Source: an uncultured Erysipelotrichaceae bacterium (GTDB taxonomy: Bacteria > Bacillota_I > Bacilli_A > Erysipelotrichales > Erysipelotrichaceae). Taken from it: 64,000 nt of DNA. The translations under genes were made by a program, and so were the position numbers. The stretch is taken from the NCBI GenBank assembly GCA_947167125.1, contig CAMVGT010000003.1, forward strand, positions 41,207 to 105,206, read 5' to 3'. Position 1 is the first letter of the stretch, and the number at the start of each line of letters is the position of its first letter. The notes below the pieces were generated by a model. The model ran no database searches, was not told the origin of the DNA, and was given only the letters and a program-made list of their open reading frames with translations. Positions 1 to 8,340 of this stretch are shown here, piece by piece.

Positions 1-294
1 CTGGATTTATCCAGACTGCTTGTCGATATGGCGGAAACTGAGAAGTATGGCTATTATCATGCGACAAATGAAGGCGGCTATATTTCATGGTATGACTTCA
101 CCTGTGAGATTTATAAGCAGGCAGGCTATACAACAAAGATAACCCCTGTCACAACCGCTGAGTACGGGTTAAGCAAAGCGGTGCGTCCGTTCAACAGCAG
201 ACTGGACAGATCGAAACTTGCCGAAAGCGGCTTTGAACCGCTGCCTTCCTGGCAGGACGCATTGAGCAGATATCTGAAGGAGATTGAGTATTAA
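1..294 (+). CDS. rmlD: dTDP-4-dehydrorhamnose reductase, C-terminal part (cut by window edge)
   Basis: The frame is open from base 1 to a TAA at 292-294, so the gene begins upstream of the window. The ORF-track start at 28 is internal. The visible 97 residues match the C-terminal part of RmlD, which reduces dTDP-4-keto-L-rhamnose to dTDP-L-rhamnose. They include the substrate-side segment 'GGYISWYDF' and the family tail motif 'VRPFNSRLD', followed by the usual short helix ending 'RYLKEIEY'. The next gene, rmlC, starts just after or across the stop codon, so the two are translationally coupled. Rossmann and catalytic Tyr/Lys motifs lie outside the window and could not be checked. Confidence 0.93.
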   Translation: MDLSRLLVDMAETEKYGYYHATNEGGYISWYDFTCEIYKQAGYTTKITPVTTAEYGLSKAVRPFNSRLDRSKLAESGFEPLPSWQDALSRYLKEIEY

Positions 295-295
295 T

Positions 296-898
296 ATGGG
301 ACAGATCAAAGTGACAAAGGCCCCGATCGAAGGCCTGTTTGTAATAGAGCCGACCGTTCACGGCGACAGCCGCGGCTATTTCATGGAAACCTATAACCAG
401 AATGATATGCATGAAGCAGGTCTGGATATGGTTTTTGTACAGGACAACCAGTCAATGTCGACTAAAGGCGTATTGAGAGGCCTTCATTTCCAAAAACAGT
501 ATCCGCAGGGAAAACTGGTCCGTGTCATCAAAGGAACAGTTTTTGATGTGGCTGTGGATTTAAGAAAAGACAGCGCTACCTATGGAAAATGGTTCGGCGT
601 TGAACTGAGTGAAGAAAACAAGAAGCAGTTCTATATTTCCGAAGGCTTTGCCCATGGTTTCCTTGTATTAAGCGATACAGCTGAATTCTGCTATAAGGTA
701 ACAGACTTCTATCATCCCGGCGATGAAGGAGGTCTTGCATGGAATGATCCGGAAATCGGAATCAAGTGGCCGGAAGTTGAAGGAACCTATGACGGCACAT
801 GCGCAGCCGGCGATTATCATCTGAGTGACGGAACACCGCTCAATCTCAGTGACAAAGACCAGAAGTGGCTTGGCTTAAAGGATACATTCAGCTTCTGA
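296..898 (+). CDS. rmlC: dTDP-4-dehydrorhamnose 3,5-epimerase
   Basis: RmlC converts dTDP-4-keto-6-deoxyglucose to dTDP-4-keto-L-rhamnose in the cytoplasm. The 200-residue cupin protein carries the family signatures 'FVQDNQSMS' and 'GVLRGLHFQ' (catalytic His region near residue 60) and 'EGFAHGF' near residue 118. The ORF track begins at TTG 284. I prefer ATG 296, because the AGGAG at about 278-282 sits too close to the TTG and about 13 bases from the ATG. Length is usual for the family. It lies directly after rmlD and before glycosyltransferase genes, so this operon supplies and uses rhamnose. rmlA and rmlB are 32 kb downstream. Confidence 0.95.
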   Translation: MGQIKVTKAPIEGLFVIEPTVHGDSRGYFMETYNQNDMHEAGLDMVFVQDNQSMSTKGVLRGLHFQKQYPQGKLVRVIKGTVFDVAVDLRKDSATYGKWFGVELSEENKKQFYISEGFAHGFLVLSDTAEFCYKVTDFYHPGDEGGLAWNDPEIGIKWPEVEGTYDGTCAAGDYHLSDGTPLNLSDKDQKWLGLKDTFSF

Positions 899-905
899 GG
901 AAAGC

Positions 906-1703
906 ATGATGGAACATACATTTGCCATCTGCGCCTATCAGGAGAGTCCGTATCTGGAAGAATGCATTCAGTCATTGCTGAAGCAGGAAATTCCTTCAAA
1001 TATCATTCTCTGCACTTCAACGCCGAATGCATATATTGAAGGACTTGCGGAAAAATACGGAATTGAACTGAAAGTGAATCAGCGCAAACCGAATATCGCA
1101 TCCGACTGGAATTTTGCCTATGCGCAGGCAGAAACGGAATATGTCACCCTGGCACACCAGGATGATATCTATCTGCCGTCTTATTCCAGAACCGTGATGG
1201 AATATTTCCGGGGAAATGACGACGCGCTGATTGCCTTTACAGACTATGGGGAACTGCGTGACGGCGTCAGAACAGATGAAAATACAAATCTGAAAATCAA
1301 AAGGATTCTGCTTGCGCCGATGCACAGCAGACTGCTGTCAAAAACAGTAATGATGAAACGGGGAATTCTTTCTCTTGGCAATCCGGTCTGCTGTCCGGCA
1401 GTCACCTTCCATAAAACAAAGCTTCCTGCCTGTGTATTTACGACAGGCTTCCGTTCGAATGAGGACTGGCATGCCTGGGAACGTCTCAGCCGTCTGAAAG
1501 GATCATTCGGATTCATTCCTTCCATTGGAATGTATCACCGGATTCATGAAGGAAGCGAAACATCCAATATCATCGGCGATAACAGCAGAACAGAAGAAGA
1601 TTACGCAATGTTCCGCAAATTCTGGCCTGCACCTGCGGCATATGTTCTCAGCCGCGTCTATGCTTTAAGCGAAAAATCAAACAGTCTGGGGAAGGAGGAT
1701 TGA
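906..1703 (+). CDS. family 2 glycosyltransferase
   Basis: A single-domain GT-A (GT2) enzyme of 265 residues, expected to move a sugar from a nucleotide donor onto a lipid-linked glycan on the cytoplasmic face. It opens with a GT2 first strand ('FAICAYQES'). The acidic nucleotide-binding motif is 'HQDDIYLP' near residue 79, and there is an 'EDWHAWERL' segment near residue 190 where the catalytic-base region is expected. There is no membrane span. Two adjacent ATGs (906 and 909) are possible, and GAGGAA at about 896-901 favours either. Sugar specificity cannot be read from the sequence. It is 7 bases after rmlC, so it belongs to the same operon. Confidence 0.88.
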   Translation: MMEHTFAICAYQESPYLEECIQSLLKQEIPSNIILCTSTPNAYIEGLAEKYGIELKVNQRKPNIASDWNFAYAQAETEYVTLAHQDDIYLPSYSRTVMEYFRGNDDALIAFTDYGELRDGVRTDENTNLKIKRILLAPMHSRLLSKTVMMKRGILSLGNPVCCPAVTFHKTKLPACVFTTGFRSNEDWHAWERLSRLKGSFGFIPSIGMYHRIHEGSETSNIIGDNSRTEEDYAMFRKFWPAPAAYVLSRVYALSEKSNSLGKED

Positions 1704-1707
1704 AAAA

Positions 1708-2421
1708 GTGAGTATTAAAGTCCTTGTGATTATCCCCGCATACAACGAAGCCGGAAATATTGAGCGGGTGGTCGGAAATCTTGAAAAGAATTATCCGCAG
1801 CTTGATTATGTTGTCATCAATGACGGCAGCAGAGATGATACGGCAGAAATCTGCCGGAAGAACAGCTTCCATCTGATTGACCAGCCGGTCAACCTCGGTC
1901 TTTCCGGAACATTCCAGACCGGAATCAAATATGCATACAGCCATGGCTATGACGCTGCTGTGCAGTTTGACGGGGATGGCCAGCACCGTCCTGAATATAT
2001 TGAACAGATGGCGGAAGAGATTGAAAAAGGCGCCGATATTGTGATCGGCAGCCGTTTTGTGAATGAAGAAAAGCCGAAGAGTTTAAGAATGTTCGGCTCC
2101 AATATCATTCAGACTCTGATCCGTCTGACATCCGGCAGAAACATCAAGGATCCGACCAGCGGCATGCGCATGTACAGCCGCAGGGTGATGCGGATTCTCG
2201 CTTTTAATATGAATATGGGACCGGAACCGGATACGGTTGCTTATCTTGCCAGATGCGGCGCAAAGGTAAAGGAAATCCAGGTCATCATGGATGAAAGAAT
2301 CGCAGGGGAAAGCTATCTCAATCTTTCCGCAAGCGCACGGTATATGATGGTGATGAGCGTTTCCATTCTTCTGATCGGCGCGTTCAGACCGAAGATCAAA
2401 CTGCAGGAGGGAAGTGTATGA
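1708..2421 (+). CDS. family 2 glycosyltransferase, dolichyl-phosphate-mannose-synthase-like
   Basis: A 237-residue GT2 of the DPM1/PglX-like type that usually charges polyprenyl phosphate with one sugar. Visible motifs are 'VIIPAYNEAGNI' at the N-terminus, 'VINDGSRDDT', the metal/nucleotide motif 'FDGDGQHRP' near residue 90, and 'GSRFVNEEKP'. The start is a GTG after a GGAGG at about 1694-1698. The C-terminus has only a weak hydrophobic stretch, so membrane anchoring may come from the adjacent DUF2304 protein, whose ATG overlaps this stop codon by 4 bases. DPM-like GT2 next to DUF2304 is a recurrent pairing in polysaccharide loci. The sugar transferred is not evident. Confidence 0.9.
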   Translation: MSIKVLVIIPAYNEAGNIERVVGNLEKNYPQLDYVVINDGSRDDTAEICRKNSFHLIDQPVNLGLSGTFQTGIKYAYSHGYDAAVQFDGDGQHRPEYIEQMAEEIEKGADIVIGSRFVNEEKPKSLRMFGSNIIQTLIRLTSGRNIKDPTSGMRMYSRRVMRILAFNMNMGPEPDTVAYLARCGAKVKEIQVIMDERIAGESYLNLSASARYMMVMSVSILLIGAFRPKIKLQEGSV

Positions 2422-2765
2422 GTCTGACATTCCGGATTCTGCTCATTCTTGCGGCAATATGGGCATTCCGTTTTGTGATTATTGAAATCCGCAAATCGAA
2501 ACTGCAGATCACCGACAGTCTTTCGTGGTTTTTCATCACGCTTGTTTTTATTCTGCTGGCACTGTTTCCGCAGATTGCGGAACATGCGGCAGAACTTCTG
2601 CATATCCAGTCGCCGGTCAATCTGGTGTATCTGGTTGTCATCGCCATTCTCATTTTCCGCATATTCCTGCTGACTGTCCGTGTGTCCCAGCTTGATAACA
2701 AGGTCAAGGAATTGACGCAGCGGCTGGCAATTGATGAAACCGATGAAGAGGATGAAAAAAAATGA
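2418..2765 (+). CDS. DUF2304 membrane protein
   Basis: A 115-residue protein with three hydrophobic segments (about residues 3-22, 33-52 and 60-82) and a charged, helical C-terminal tail. The layout and the tail 'VRVSQLDNKVKELTQRLAI' match DUF2304 proteins, which occur beside polyprenyl-phosphate glycosyltransferases. Its biochemical role is not established. From context it probably anchors or assists the DPM-like GT2 just upstream. ATGA overlaps of 4 bases on both sides show translational coupling. Confidence 0.82.
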   Translation: MSLTFRILLILAAIWAFRFVIIEIRKSKLQITDSLSWFFITLVFILLALFPQIAEHAAELLHIQSPVNLVYLVVIAILIFRIFLLTVRVSQLDNKVKELTQRLAIDETDEEDEKK

Positions 2766-3676
2766 GAGAGTATGATGATGTGACACTGAAGCGTCTGCAG
2801 AGCATTGAACTGATGATCGTCAATGATTTCAAGCGTCTGTGCGCAAAACATGATATTCCGTATTTTGCCTTCGCGGGCAGCGGCATCGGCGCATTGCGTC
2901 ATAAAGGATTCATTCCGTGGGATGATGATATCGATATCGGCTTCCTGCGTGAGGATTATGAAGAATTCATCCATTACGCGGATCTTGAAATGTCCGATAA
3001 ATATACGGTCATGAATGTTGAACATGATCCGAATTATCCTCTGATGACCACAAGGTGGATGTTAAAGGATACGGTATTTGTTGAAGAAGCATTCCGTGAT
3101 GTGAAATGCGAACTGGGCATTTTCCTGGATCTTTATGCATTTGATCAGGTCGCTGATGATCCCAAATTAAGAAAGAAGCAGGGATGGGAGACATGGTTCT
3201 ACAGCCATCTTCTGATTCTGCGCTCGATTCCTTTCCCTGTTCTGATGATGAGCAAGTGGAAGGCAAAGGTGATTCATGCGGCAACTGCGGCTGCCTATGG
3301 CTTACTGACTGTGACAGGTGTTTCCACTAAGAAACTTGCCGCTAAAGCCAAGGCTGCGGCAGTGCGCTATAACAACGGACCGAAAACAAAGCAGGTCAAC
3401 TATTTTTTTGATACAGTTCCGGATCTGGATTTATGGGATTATGATGAAATCTTCCCGCTGGTGGAACTGCCGTTTGAAAATACGACACTCACTTTCCCGA
3501 ATAATCAGGACCGCTATCTCAGAAAACTGTATGGGGACTATATGACCCTTCCGCCGGTGGAAAAGCGGAAGAATCATTTCCCGCATGCGCTTGACTTCGG
3601 CATTTACAGAGATGTACCTCTGGAGGATTTAAGAAATCCGGATCTCTATATTGATCCGGCAGATCTGAAACGATGA
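2762..3676 (+). CDS. LicD-family phosphotransferase
   Basis: A 304-residue LicD-type enzyme. The family attaches phosphorylcholine or related phospho-substituents to cell-surface glycans and has a nucleotidyltransferase-like fold. The signature 'GSGIGALRHKGFIPWDDD' at about residues 40-57, followed by 'IDIGFLREDYEEF', contains the metal-binding acidic residues. The substituent added here cannot be told from the sequence: phosphocholine, glycerol phosphate and ribitol phosphate are all known in the family. No choline uptake or CTP:phosphocholine genes are in the window. It overlaps its neighbours by 4 bases on each side, so it belongs to the same operon as the glycosyltransferases and flippase. 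Confidence 0.9.
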   Translation: MREYDDVTLKRLQSIELMIVNDFKRLCAKHDIPYFAFAGSGIGALRHKGFIPWDDDIDIGFLREDYEEFIHYADLEMSDKYTVMNVEHDPNYPLMTTRWMLKDTVFVEEAFRDVKCELGIFLDLYAFDQVADDPKLRKKQGWETWFYSHLLILRSIPFPVLMMSKWKAKVIHAATAAAYGLLTVTGVSTKKLAAKAKAAAVRYNNGPKTKQVNYFFDTVPDLDLWDYDEIFPLVELPFENTTLTFPNNQDRYLRKLYGDYMTLPPVEKRKNHFPHALDFGIYRDVPLEDLRNPDLYIDPADLKR

Positions 3677-5157
3677 GTGAAGGAAAAGTAAGGGTTAAAA
3701 AGTCAATCACAAGAAACGCAGTGTTGAATACGATCAATACGATCATGACACTGGTTTTTCCTTTGATCACATTTCCGTATTCATCAAGAATTCTCGGACC
3801 GACCGCGATCGGAAAATACAATTTCGGCTCATCCATCATTACCTACTTTGCCTTAATGGCAAATCTTGGCGTTGCATTGTATGCAGTCAGGGAAGGCGCG
3901 AAATACAGGGATGATGAAGAAGCGATCACCCGCTTCTGCAATGAAGTCTTCTCGATCAATATGTATTCCCTGGTCATTTCCTATATCCTTCTGTTTCTTT
4001 CATTGGGCTTTATTGGAAAGCTGCAGCCTTATACGGCTGTCATTCTCATCTTCAGTATGAGAATGATGTTAAACTCACTGAATGTTTACTGGATCTATTC
4101 GATCTTTGAAGACTTCACCTATACAACGATCGTCAATATGGTGATGCAGGTACTGGCAATCGCGGTGATGTTGTTATTTGTGCATTCGCCTGCCGATCTC
4201 AATATCTATGTATTTTCATCATTGATGGCTTACAGCGGTGCCGGTCTGTTCATGTTTTTCCACAGCCGGAAATATATTAAGCTGCGCTTTATCCCGAAGC
4301 TGAATCTGAAACATCTCAAGCCGATTCTGATCATCTTCTCACTGGAAATCGGAGCAGTCATTTATGTCAGTTCGGATGTAACGCTGCTTGGCTGGATCGA
4401 TGGCGATGATGTGACAGGCTTATACAGCACATCAGCCACAATCTACAAGATTATCAAGCAGGTGCTCAACGCGATTGTCATGGTGGTTGTGCCGCGTTTC
4501 TCCTATCATATCGGCAAGTCTCTTGAACCGATGGATCAGGTTGCAGCACTGGAGCACCGGGCAAAAGCGGACAAGCTGGGATCATTATTAGTGAATACAA
4601 TGATCACGATCGGGATTCCTGCTTCGGCAGGTCTGTATATGATGGCGCCGGAAATTGTGACATTATGTGCGGGAAGCGAATTTGCGCCGGCATATTCTTC
4701 TTTAAGGATTCTCTGCTTCGCAATTCTGTTTGCGGTGCTTGCGACATTCTTCGGGGAATGTGTGCTGATGGCATTCAAGCAGGAAAAGATCTATATGATC
4801 GGAACACTTGTGACGGCACTCATCAATGTCGTTCTGAATATCATCCTGATTCCGAAATTCCATGCGGATGCGGCAGCCTTTACAACGGTGGTCGCTGAAT
4901 TCATCATGTTGGTGACAACGATTTATTATTCGCGGAAATACTACCGCATTAAAATCGGCTCCCGGGTGATTCCGAGTTCCGTGATCGGAAGTGTGCTGAT
5001 TGTGGGAATCTGTTATTTCACAAGACAGTTCATCACAAATGATATTCTGTTTATCTTAACCGGAATGGCAGCGTCCGTTCTTGCGTATCTTGGCATATGT
5101 ATTGGAATGAAAAATGATGCGGTAATGAGTTTTATCCATAAGGATACCGGCATCTGA
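3673..5157 (+). CDS. Wzx-type polysaccharide flippase (MOP superfamily)
   Basis: A 494-residue polytopic protein with about 12-14 hydrophobic segments, the normal size for the RfbX/Wzx branch of the MOP superfamily. The N-terminal segment 'LVFPLITFPYSSRILGP' is characteristic of O-antigen and teichuronic-acid flippases. The protein should flip an undecaprenyl-linked repeat unit across the membrane. The presence of both a Wzx flippase here and an ABC exporter (12957-14883) implies at least two exported polymers in this region. No Wzy polymerase is obvious in this operon. It overlaps licD by 4 bases and sits 11 bases before the next glycosyltransferase. Confidence 0.92.
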   Translation: MSEGKVRVKKSITRNAVLNTINTIMTLVFPLITFPYSSRILGPTAIGKYNFGSSIITYFALMANLGVALYAVREGAKYRDDEEAITRFCNEVFSINMYSLVISYILLFLSLGFIGKLQPYTAVILIFSMRMMLNSLNVYWIYSIFEDFTYTTIVNMVMQVLAIAVMLLFVHSPADLNIYVFSSLMAYSGAGLFMFFHSRKYIKLRFIPKLNLKHLKPILIIFSLEIGAVIYVSSDVTLLGWIDGDDVTGLYSTSATIYKIIKQVLNAIVMVVVPRFSYHIGKSLEPMDQVAALEHRAKADKLGSLLVNTMITIGIPASAGLYMMAPEIVTLCAGSEFAPAYSSLRILCFAILFAVLATFFGECVLMAFKQEKIYMIGTLVTALINVVLNIILIPKFHADAAAFTTVVAEFIMLVTTIYYSRKYYRIKIGSRVIPSSVIGSVLIVGICYFTRQFITNDILFILTGMAASVLAYLGICIGMKNDAVMSFIHKDTGI

Positions 5158-5168
5158 GGAGTTTTGAA

Positions 5169-5876
5169 ATGAAGAAAATATCGGTCTGTATGGCGACATA
5201 CAATGGGGAAAAATATATTAAGGAACAGCTGGAGTCCATACTCTGTCAGCTTGGGGAAAATGATGAAGTGATCATTTCCGATGACGGATCGAAAGATTCC
5301 ACACTGGACATTGTCCGCTCTTTTCAGGATCCGAGAATCCGGATCTATATGAATACAGGCGAACATGGATTCACAAAGAATTTTGAAAATGCGTTAAAGC
5401 ACAGCACAGGCGATTATATTTTCATTTCCGATCAGGATGATGTCTGGATGAAGGATAAGGTCCGTGTCATGTGCGAAGCATTGAAATCATGGCCTCTTGT
5501 CGTACACGATGCGACAGTGACGGACGGTGATCTGAATGTCCGCTTTGAATCTTTCTTTCAGGAATACGGAATCCGCCAGGGATTCTTACGGACATTGCTG
5601 AAGACAAGATATACCGGAGCGTGCATGGCAATGCGCAGGGAATTTCTGAAACGTGCTCTGCCGTTTCCCAGGAACCAGAAGCTGTGTCCTTATGATTACT
5701 GGTTTGCCTATCTTGGCGAATATCATCATGAAGTTAAGCTTCTGCATATTCCTTTGATTTTATACCGCAGACATGAAAATACAGCTCTTCATGCGGGTGA
5801 ATACAGCACACGTTCCTTCAATGAAAAGGTCGGCACAAGACTGTACTGTCTCAAAGAGCTGAGAAAACGGAAATAG
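5169..5876 (+). CDS. family 2 glycosyltransferase
   Basis: A 235-residue GT2 of the rhamnosyltransferase-like group. Motifs are 'SVCMATYNGEKYIKEQLESI' at the N-terminus, 'ISDDGSKDST', and the DXD-type 'ISDQDDVWM' near residue 90, the last typical of RfbF/WbbL-like enzymes that act on rhamnose-containing glycans. That substrate is supported only by resemblance and by the rml genes nearby. There is no membrane segment. The start ATG follows GAGGAG. It lies between the flippase and a large two-domain glycosyltransferase in one operon. Confidence 0.88.
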   Translation: MKKISVCMATYNGEKYIKEQLESILCQLGENDEVIISDDGSKDSTLDIVRSFQDPRIRIYMNTGEHGFTKNFENALKHSTGDYIFISDQDDVWMKDKVRVMCEALKSWPLVVHDATVTDGDLNVRFESFFQEYGIRQGFLRTLLKTRYTGACMAMRREFLKRALPFPRNQKLCPYDYWFAYLGEYHHEVKLLHIPLILYRRHENTALHAGEYSTRSFNEKVGTRLYCLKELRKRK

Positions 5877-5879
5877 ATT

Positions 5880-7970
5880 ATGAAATATCGGTTTGAAAGC
5901 ATTTCCTACAAAGACGGAAAACGGATCCTCAACGGCTTCGCACTCGGAAAAAATCCGGAAGCGGAGATCTTTTATGCGGTTAAGGACCAAAATGGAAAAA
6001 TGCTGAAAGCGGAAATCAAAAAGCTGACCCGCAATGATGTCGGCACAAGATTTTTAAACCGTGTTGTGGAAAATGATCTTGGCTTTACAGTCAGTGTTCC
6101 TTGTGAACAGACAGATACATTCACATTTGTGATCAAAGCAGGGAATGAAATCAAGGAACTGCGCATCAATGAGAATACAGCAGCTTATTACAACGGCCTG
6201 ATGAAGTTAAGAAACAATCCTGCTTTGCGGAATGTTTTAAACAGAATCAGAGGAATGCGGAATCATGAAATGTCCTATGACAGATGGTATACGCTTTCCA
6301 GGGCAAGTGAAAAGGAACTGGAACTGCAGAGGCGTTTTCTTGTAAGTGAAGAGATGCCGATGTTCTCCATTGTCATTCCTCTGTTCAGAACACCGCACAG
6401 TTTCTTAAAGGATCTGATTGAATCCATTCTGGCACAGACATACGGGAAGTTTGAAGTATGCTTTGCGGATGGAAGTGAAGATGATTCCTTAAAGGAAATT
6501 GTGGATAACTTTCATGACGCAAGACTTCATTACAGCTGGATTGGGGAAAACTTCGGAATTTCCGGAAATACCAACAAAGCTGTGGAAATGGCATCAGGCG
6601 ATTTTATCATGTTATGCGATCATGATGATCTGCTGACACCGGACGCATTGTTTGAAATGGCGCAGGGAATTATCAACAATCCGGAATGCGACTGTATCTA
6701 TTCCGATGAGGATAAGATCGATCAAGCCGGAAAACATGTCTATGAGCCGCATTTCAAGCCGGATTTCAATATTGATATGTTACGGTGCGACAACTATATC
6801 TGTCATCTGTTCGCAGTCAGAAAAACACTTGTGGATAACTATGGCGGATTTTTAACGGAATATGACGGCGCGCAGGATTTTGATTTCATTCTGCGGATGA
6901 CGGAACATGCGCGCAAGACAGTCCATGTGCCGAAGATTCTGTATCACTGGCGCAGCTCTCCTGCTTCAACCGCCGCCAATCCGGAATCCAAGCTGTATGC
7001 CTACAGAGCCGGCGCCAAGGCGGTAAAAGCGCATTATGAACGGGTTCTCCCCAATGTAAAGATCAATGAAGTCACCGATGGGGAAAACTACGGCCTTTAT
7101 CATGTGCATTTCCGTTTTGATGAAAAACCGCTTGTGTCGGTGATCATTCCCAACAAGGATCATAAGGATGATCTGGAACGGTGTGTCAGAACACTGCTGG
7201 AAAAAAGCACATGGGGAAATTTGGAAGTTCTGATTGTGGAAAACAATTCAGAAGAAAAAGAAACTTTTGCGTGCTATGAAAGCCTGCAGAAGGAATTCCC
7301 GCAGGTGCGTGTGATTGTTTATGAAGGAGAATTCAATTACTCCCGTATCAACAATCTCGGCGTCTCTGAGGCAAAGGGTGAATACATTCTTCTTTTAAAC
7401 AATGACACTGCATTGATCGAACCATCCTCAATTGAAGAGATGATGGGCTATGCACAAAGAGAAGATGTCGGTGCTGTCGGATGCCGTCTGCTGTATGAAG
7501 ACGGGTCGTTTCAGCATGCCGGCGTTATCATCGGCATCGGTGTCGCGGATCATGCGTTTAAGGGGACTTTTCCCGGTGACGGAACCTATTTCAACCGTTC
7601 GATGACGGCGCAGGATTATTCGGCAGTCACTGCCGCGGCGATGATGACAAAAAAGAGTGTCTATGAAGAACTGGGCGGACTGGATGAGAATCTGGCGGTT
7701 GCGTTCAATGATATTGATTACTGTCTGAAACTGAATCAGGCAGGAAAGCTTGTGGTTTATAATCCGTATGCCTGCTTCTATCACTATGAATCCAAGAGCA
7801 GGGGACTGGATACGACATCGGAAAAAAATGCCCGCTATATGCAGGAACTGAGCTTATTCACTGACAGGTGGAAGGATTTCTATCAGAAGGGAGATCCGTA
7901 TTACAATCCGAATCTGACAACAGAAAAAACCAATTTCTCACTTGGAAAACCAAGAGAAAGAATCATCTGA
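5880..7970 (+). CDS. two-domain family 2 glycosyltransferase
   Basis: A 696-residue protein with an N-terminal beta-rich region (about 1-110) and two GT2 domains. The first (about 160-400) has 'SIVIPLFRTP', 'FADGSEDDS', 'LCDHDDLLTP' and 'YSDEDKID'. The second (about 415-680) has 'SVIIPNKDHKDDLERC', 'LLLNNDTALIEP' and 'FYHYESKSRG'. Both keep the acidic nucleotide-binding motif, so both may be active, as in bifunctional rhamnan or O-antigen polymer transferases. It starts 3 bases after the preceding gene and ends the operon at the terminator at 7981. Its architecture matches the genes at 14887 and 28039, in which one of the two domains appears degenerate. Confidence 0.9.
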   Translation: MKYRFESISYKDGKRILNGFALGKNPEAEIFYAVKDQNGKMLKAEIKKLTRNDVGTRFLNRVVENDLGFTVSVPCEQTDTFTFVIKAGNEIKELRINENTAAYYNGLMKLRNNPALRNVLNRIRGMRNHEMSYDRWYTLSRASEKELELQRRFLVSEEMPMFSIVIPLFRTPHSFLKDLIESILAQTYGKFEVCFADGSEDDSLKEIVDNFHDARLHYSWIGENFGISGNTNKAVEMASGDFIMLCDHDDLLTPDALFEMAQGIINNPECDCIYSDEDKIDQAGKHVYEPHFKPDFNIDMLRCDNYICHLFAVRKTLVDNYGGFLTEYDGAQDFDFILRMTEHARKTVHVPKILYHWRSSPASTAANPESKLYAYRAGAKAVKAHYERVLPNVKINEVTDGENYGLYHVHFRFDEKPLVSVIIPNKDHKDDLERCVRTLLEKSTWGNLEVLIVENNSEEKETFACYESLQKEFPQVRVIVYEGEFNYSRINNLGVSEAKGEYILLLNNDTALIEPSSIEEMMGYAQREDVGAVGCRLLYEDGSFQHAGVIIGIGVADHAFKGTFPGDGTYFNRSMTAQDYSAVTAAAMMTKKSVYEELGGLDENLAVAFNDIDYCLKLNQAGKLVVYNPYACFYHYESKSRGLDTTSEKNARYMQELSLFTDRWKDFYQKGDPYYNPNLTTEKTNFSLGKPRERII

Positions 7971-7980
7971 ACTATGTGGC

Positions 7981-8009
7981 GGAGAATGTACATGCATTCT
8001 CCGTTTTTT
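7981..8009 (+). terminator. rho-independent terminator of the rmlDC-glycosyltransferase operon
   Basis: A perfect 8-bp stem GGAGAATG / CATTCTCC with a 6-base loop is followed by GTTTTTTG. It starts 10 bases after the stop of the two-domain glycosyltransferase and closes the first operon. Confidence 0.88.
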
Positions 8010-8340
8010 GTGCGCTTTAACATTCCTTAAAGTTTATTATTCGTTTTTTCGGAAACTGGAAAATGATGAAAAGTTAATGGAAAGCGTTAAAAATGACGAT
8101 TATTTTCAATGAACCTCCGGTTAAATCGATAATTTATATACAAAATGTATATAATTATTCTGGAATGGTGTAAAATATTCTCGGGACAATTGTGCAGGAA
8201 GATAAATTTGAAAGTGTGAAGTATCTGCGAGTCTTCTTGCTATGTGAAGCAGAGAAGCTTTCTGGTTCTGATATAAATGACAGGTATGTATTTTCATCCC
8301 TGTCTATACGGTACGCAGCGCATTTCTGCATGTAGAATGG
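8010..8340. other. AT-rich intergenic region before the ATPase gene
   Basis: About 330 bases without a convincing gene. It holds an inverted repeat TATATAC-5-GTATATA at 8135-8153, a possible -10 TAAAAT at 8171-8176 with no good -35, and a short hairpin GACAGG/CCTGTC near 8280-8307. One frame is open without an ATG from about 8190 to 8338 (about 48 codons) and may be decayed coding sequence. The region probably carries the promoter and control of the ATPase/TOPRIM-like pair downstream. Confidence 0.5.

Noticed and set aside
2396-3025. 209-codon minus-strand ORF across DUF2304 and licD
   Set aside because: Shadow of two well-supported coupled genes. Composition is typical of a reverse-frame reading.
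8190-8338. short leader gene before the AAA ATPase
   Set aside because: The frame has no ATG and no ribosome binding site. It is too weak to call, so I mention it only in the intergenic entry.
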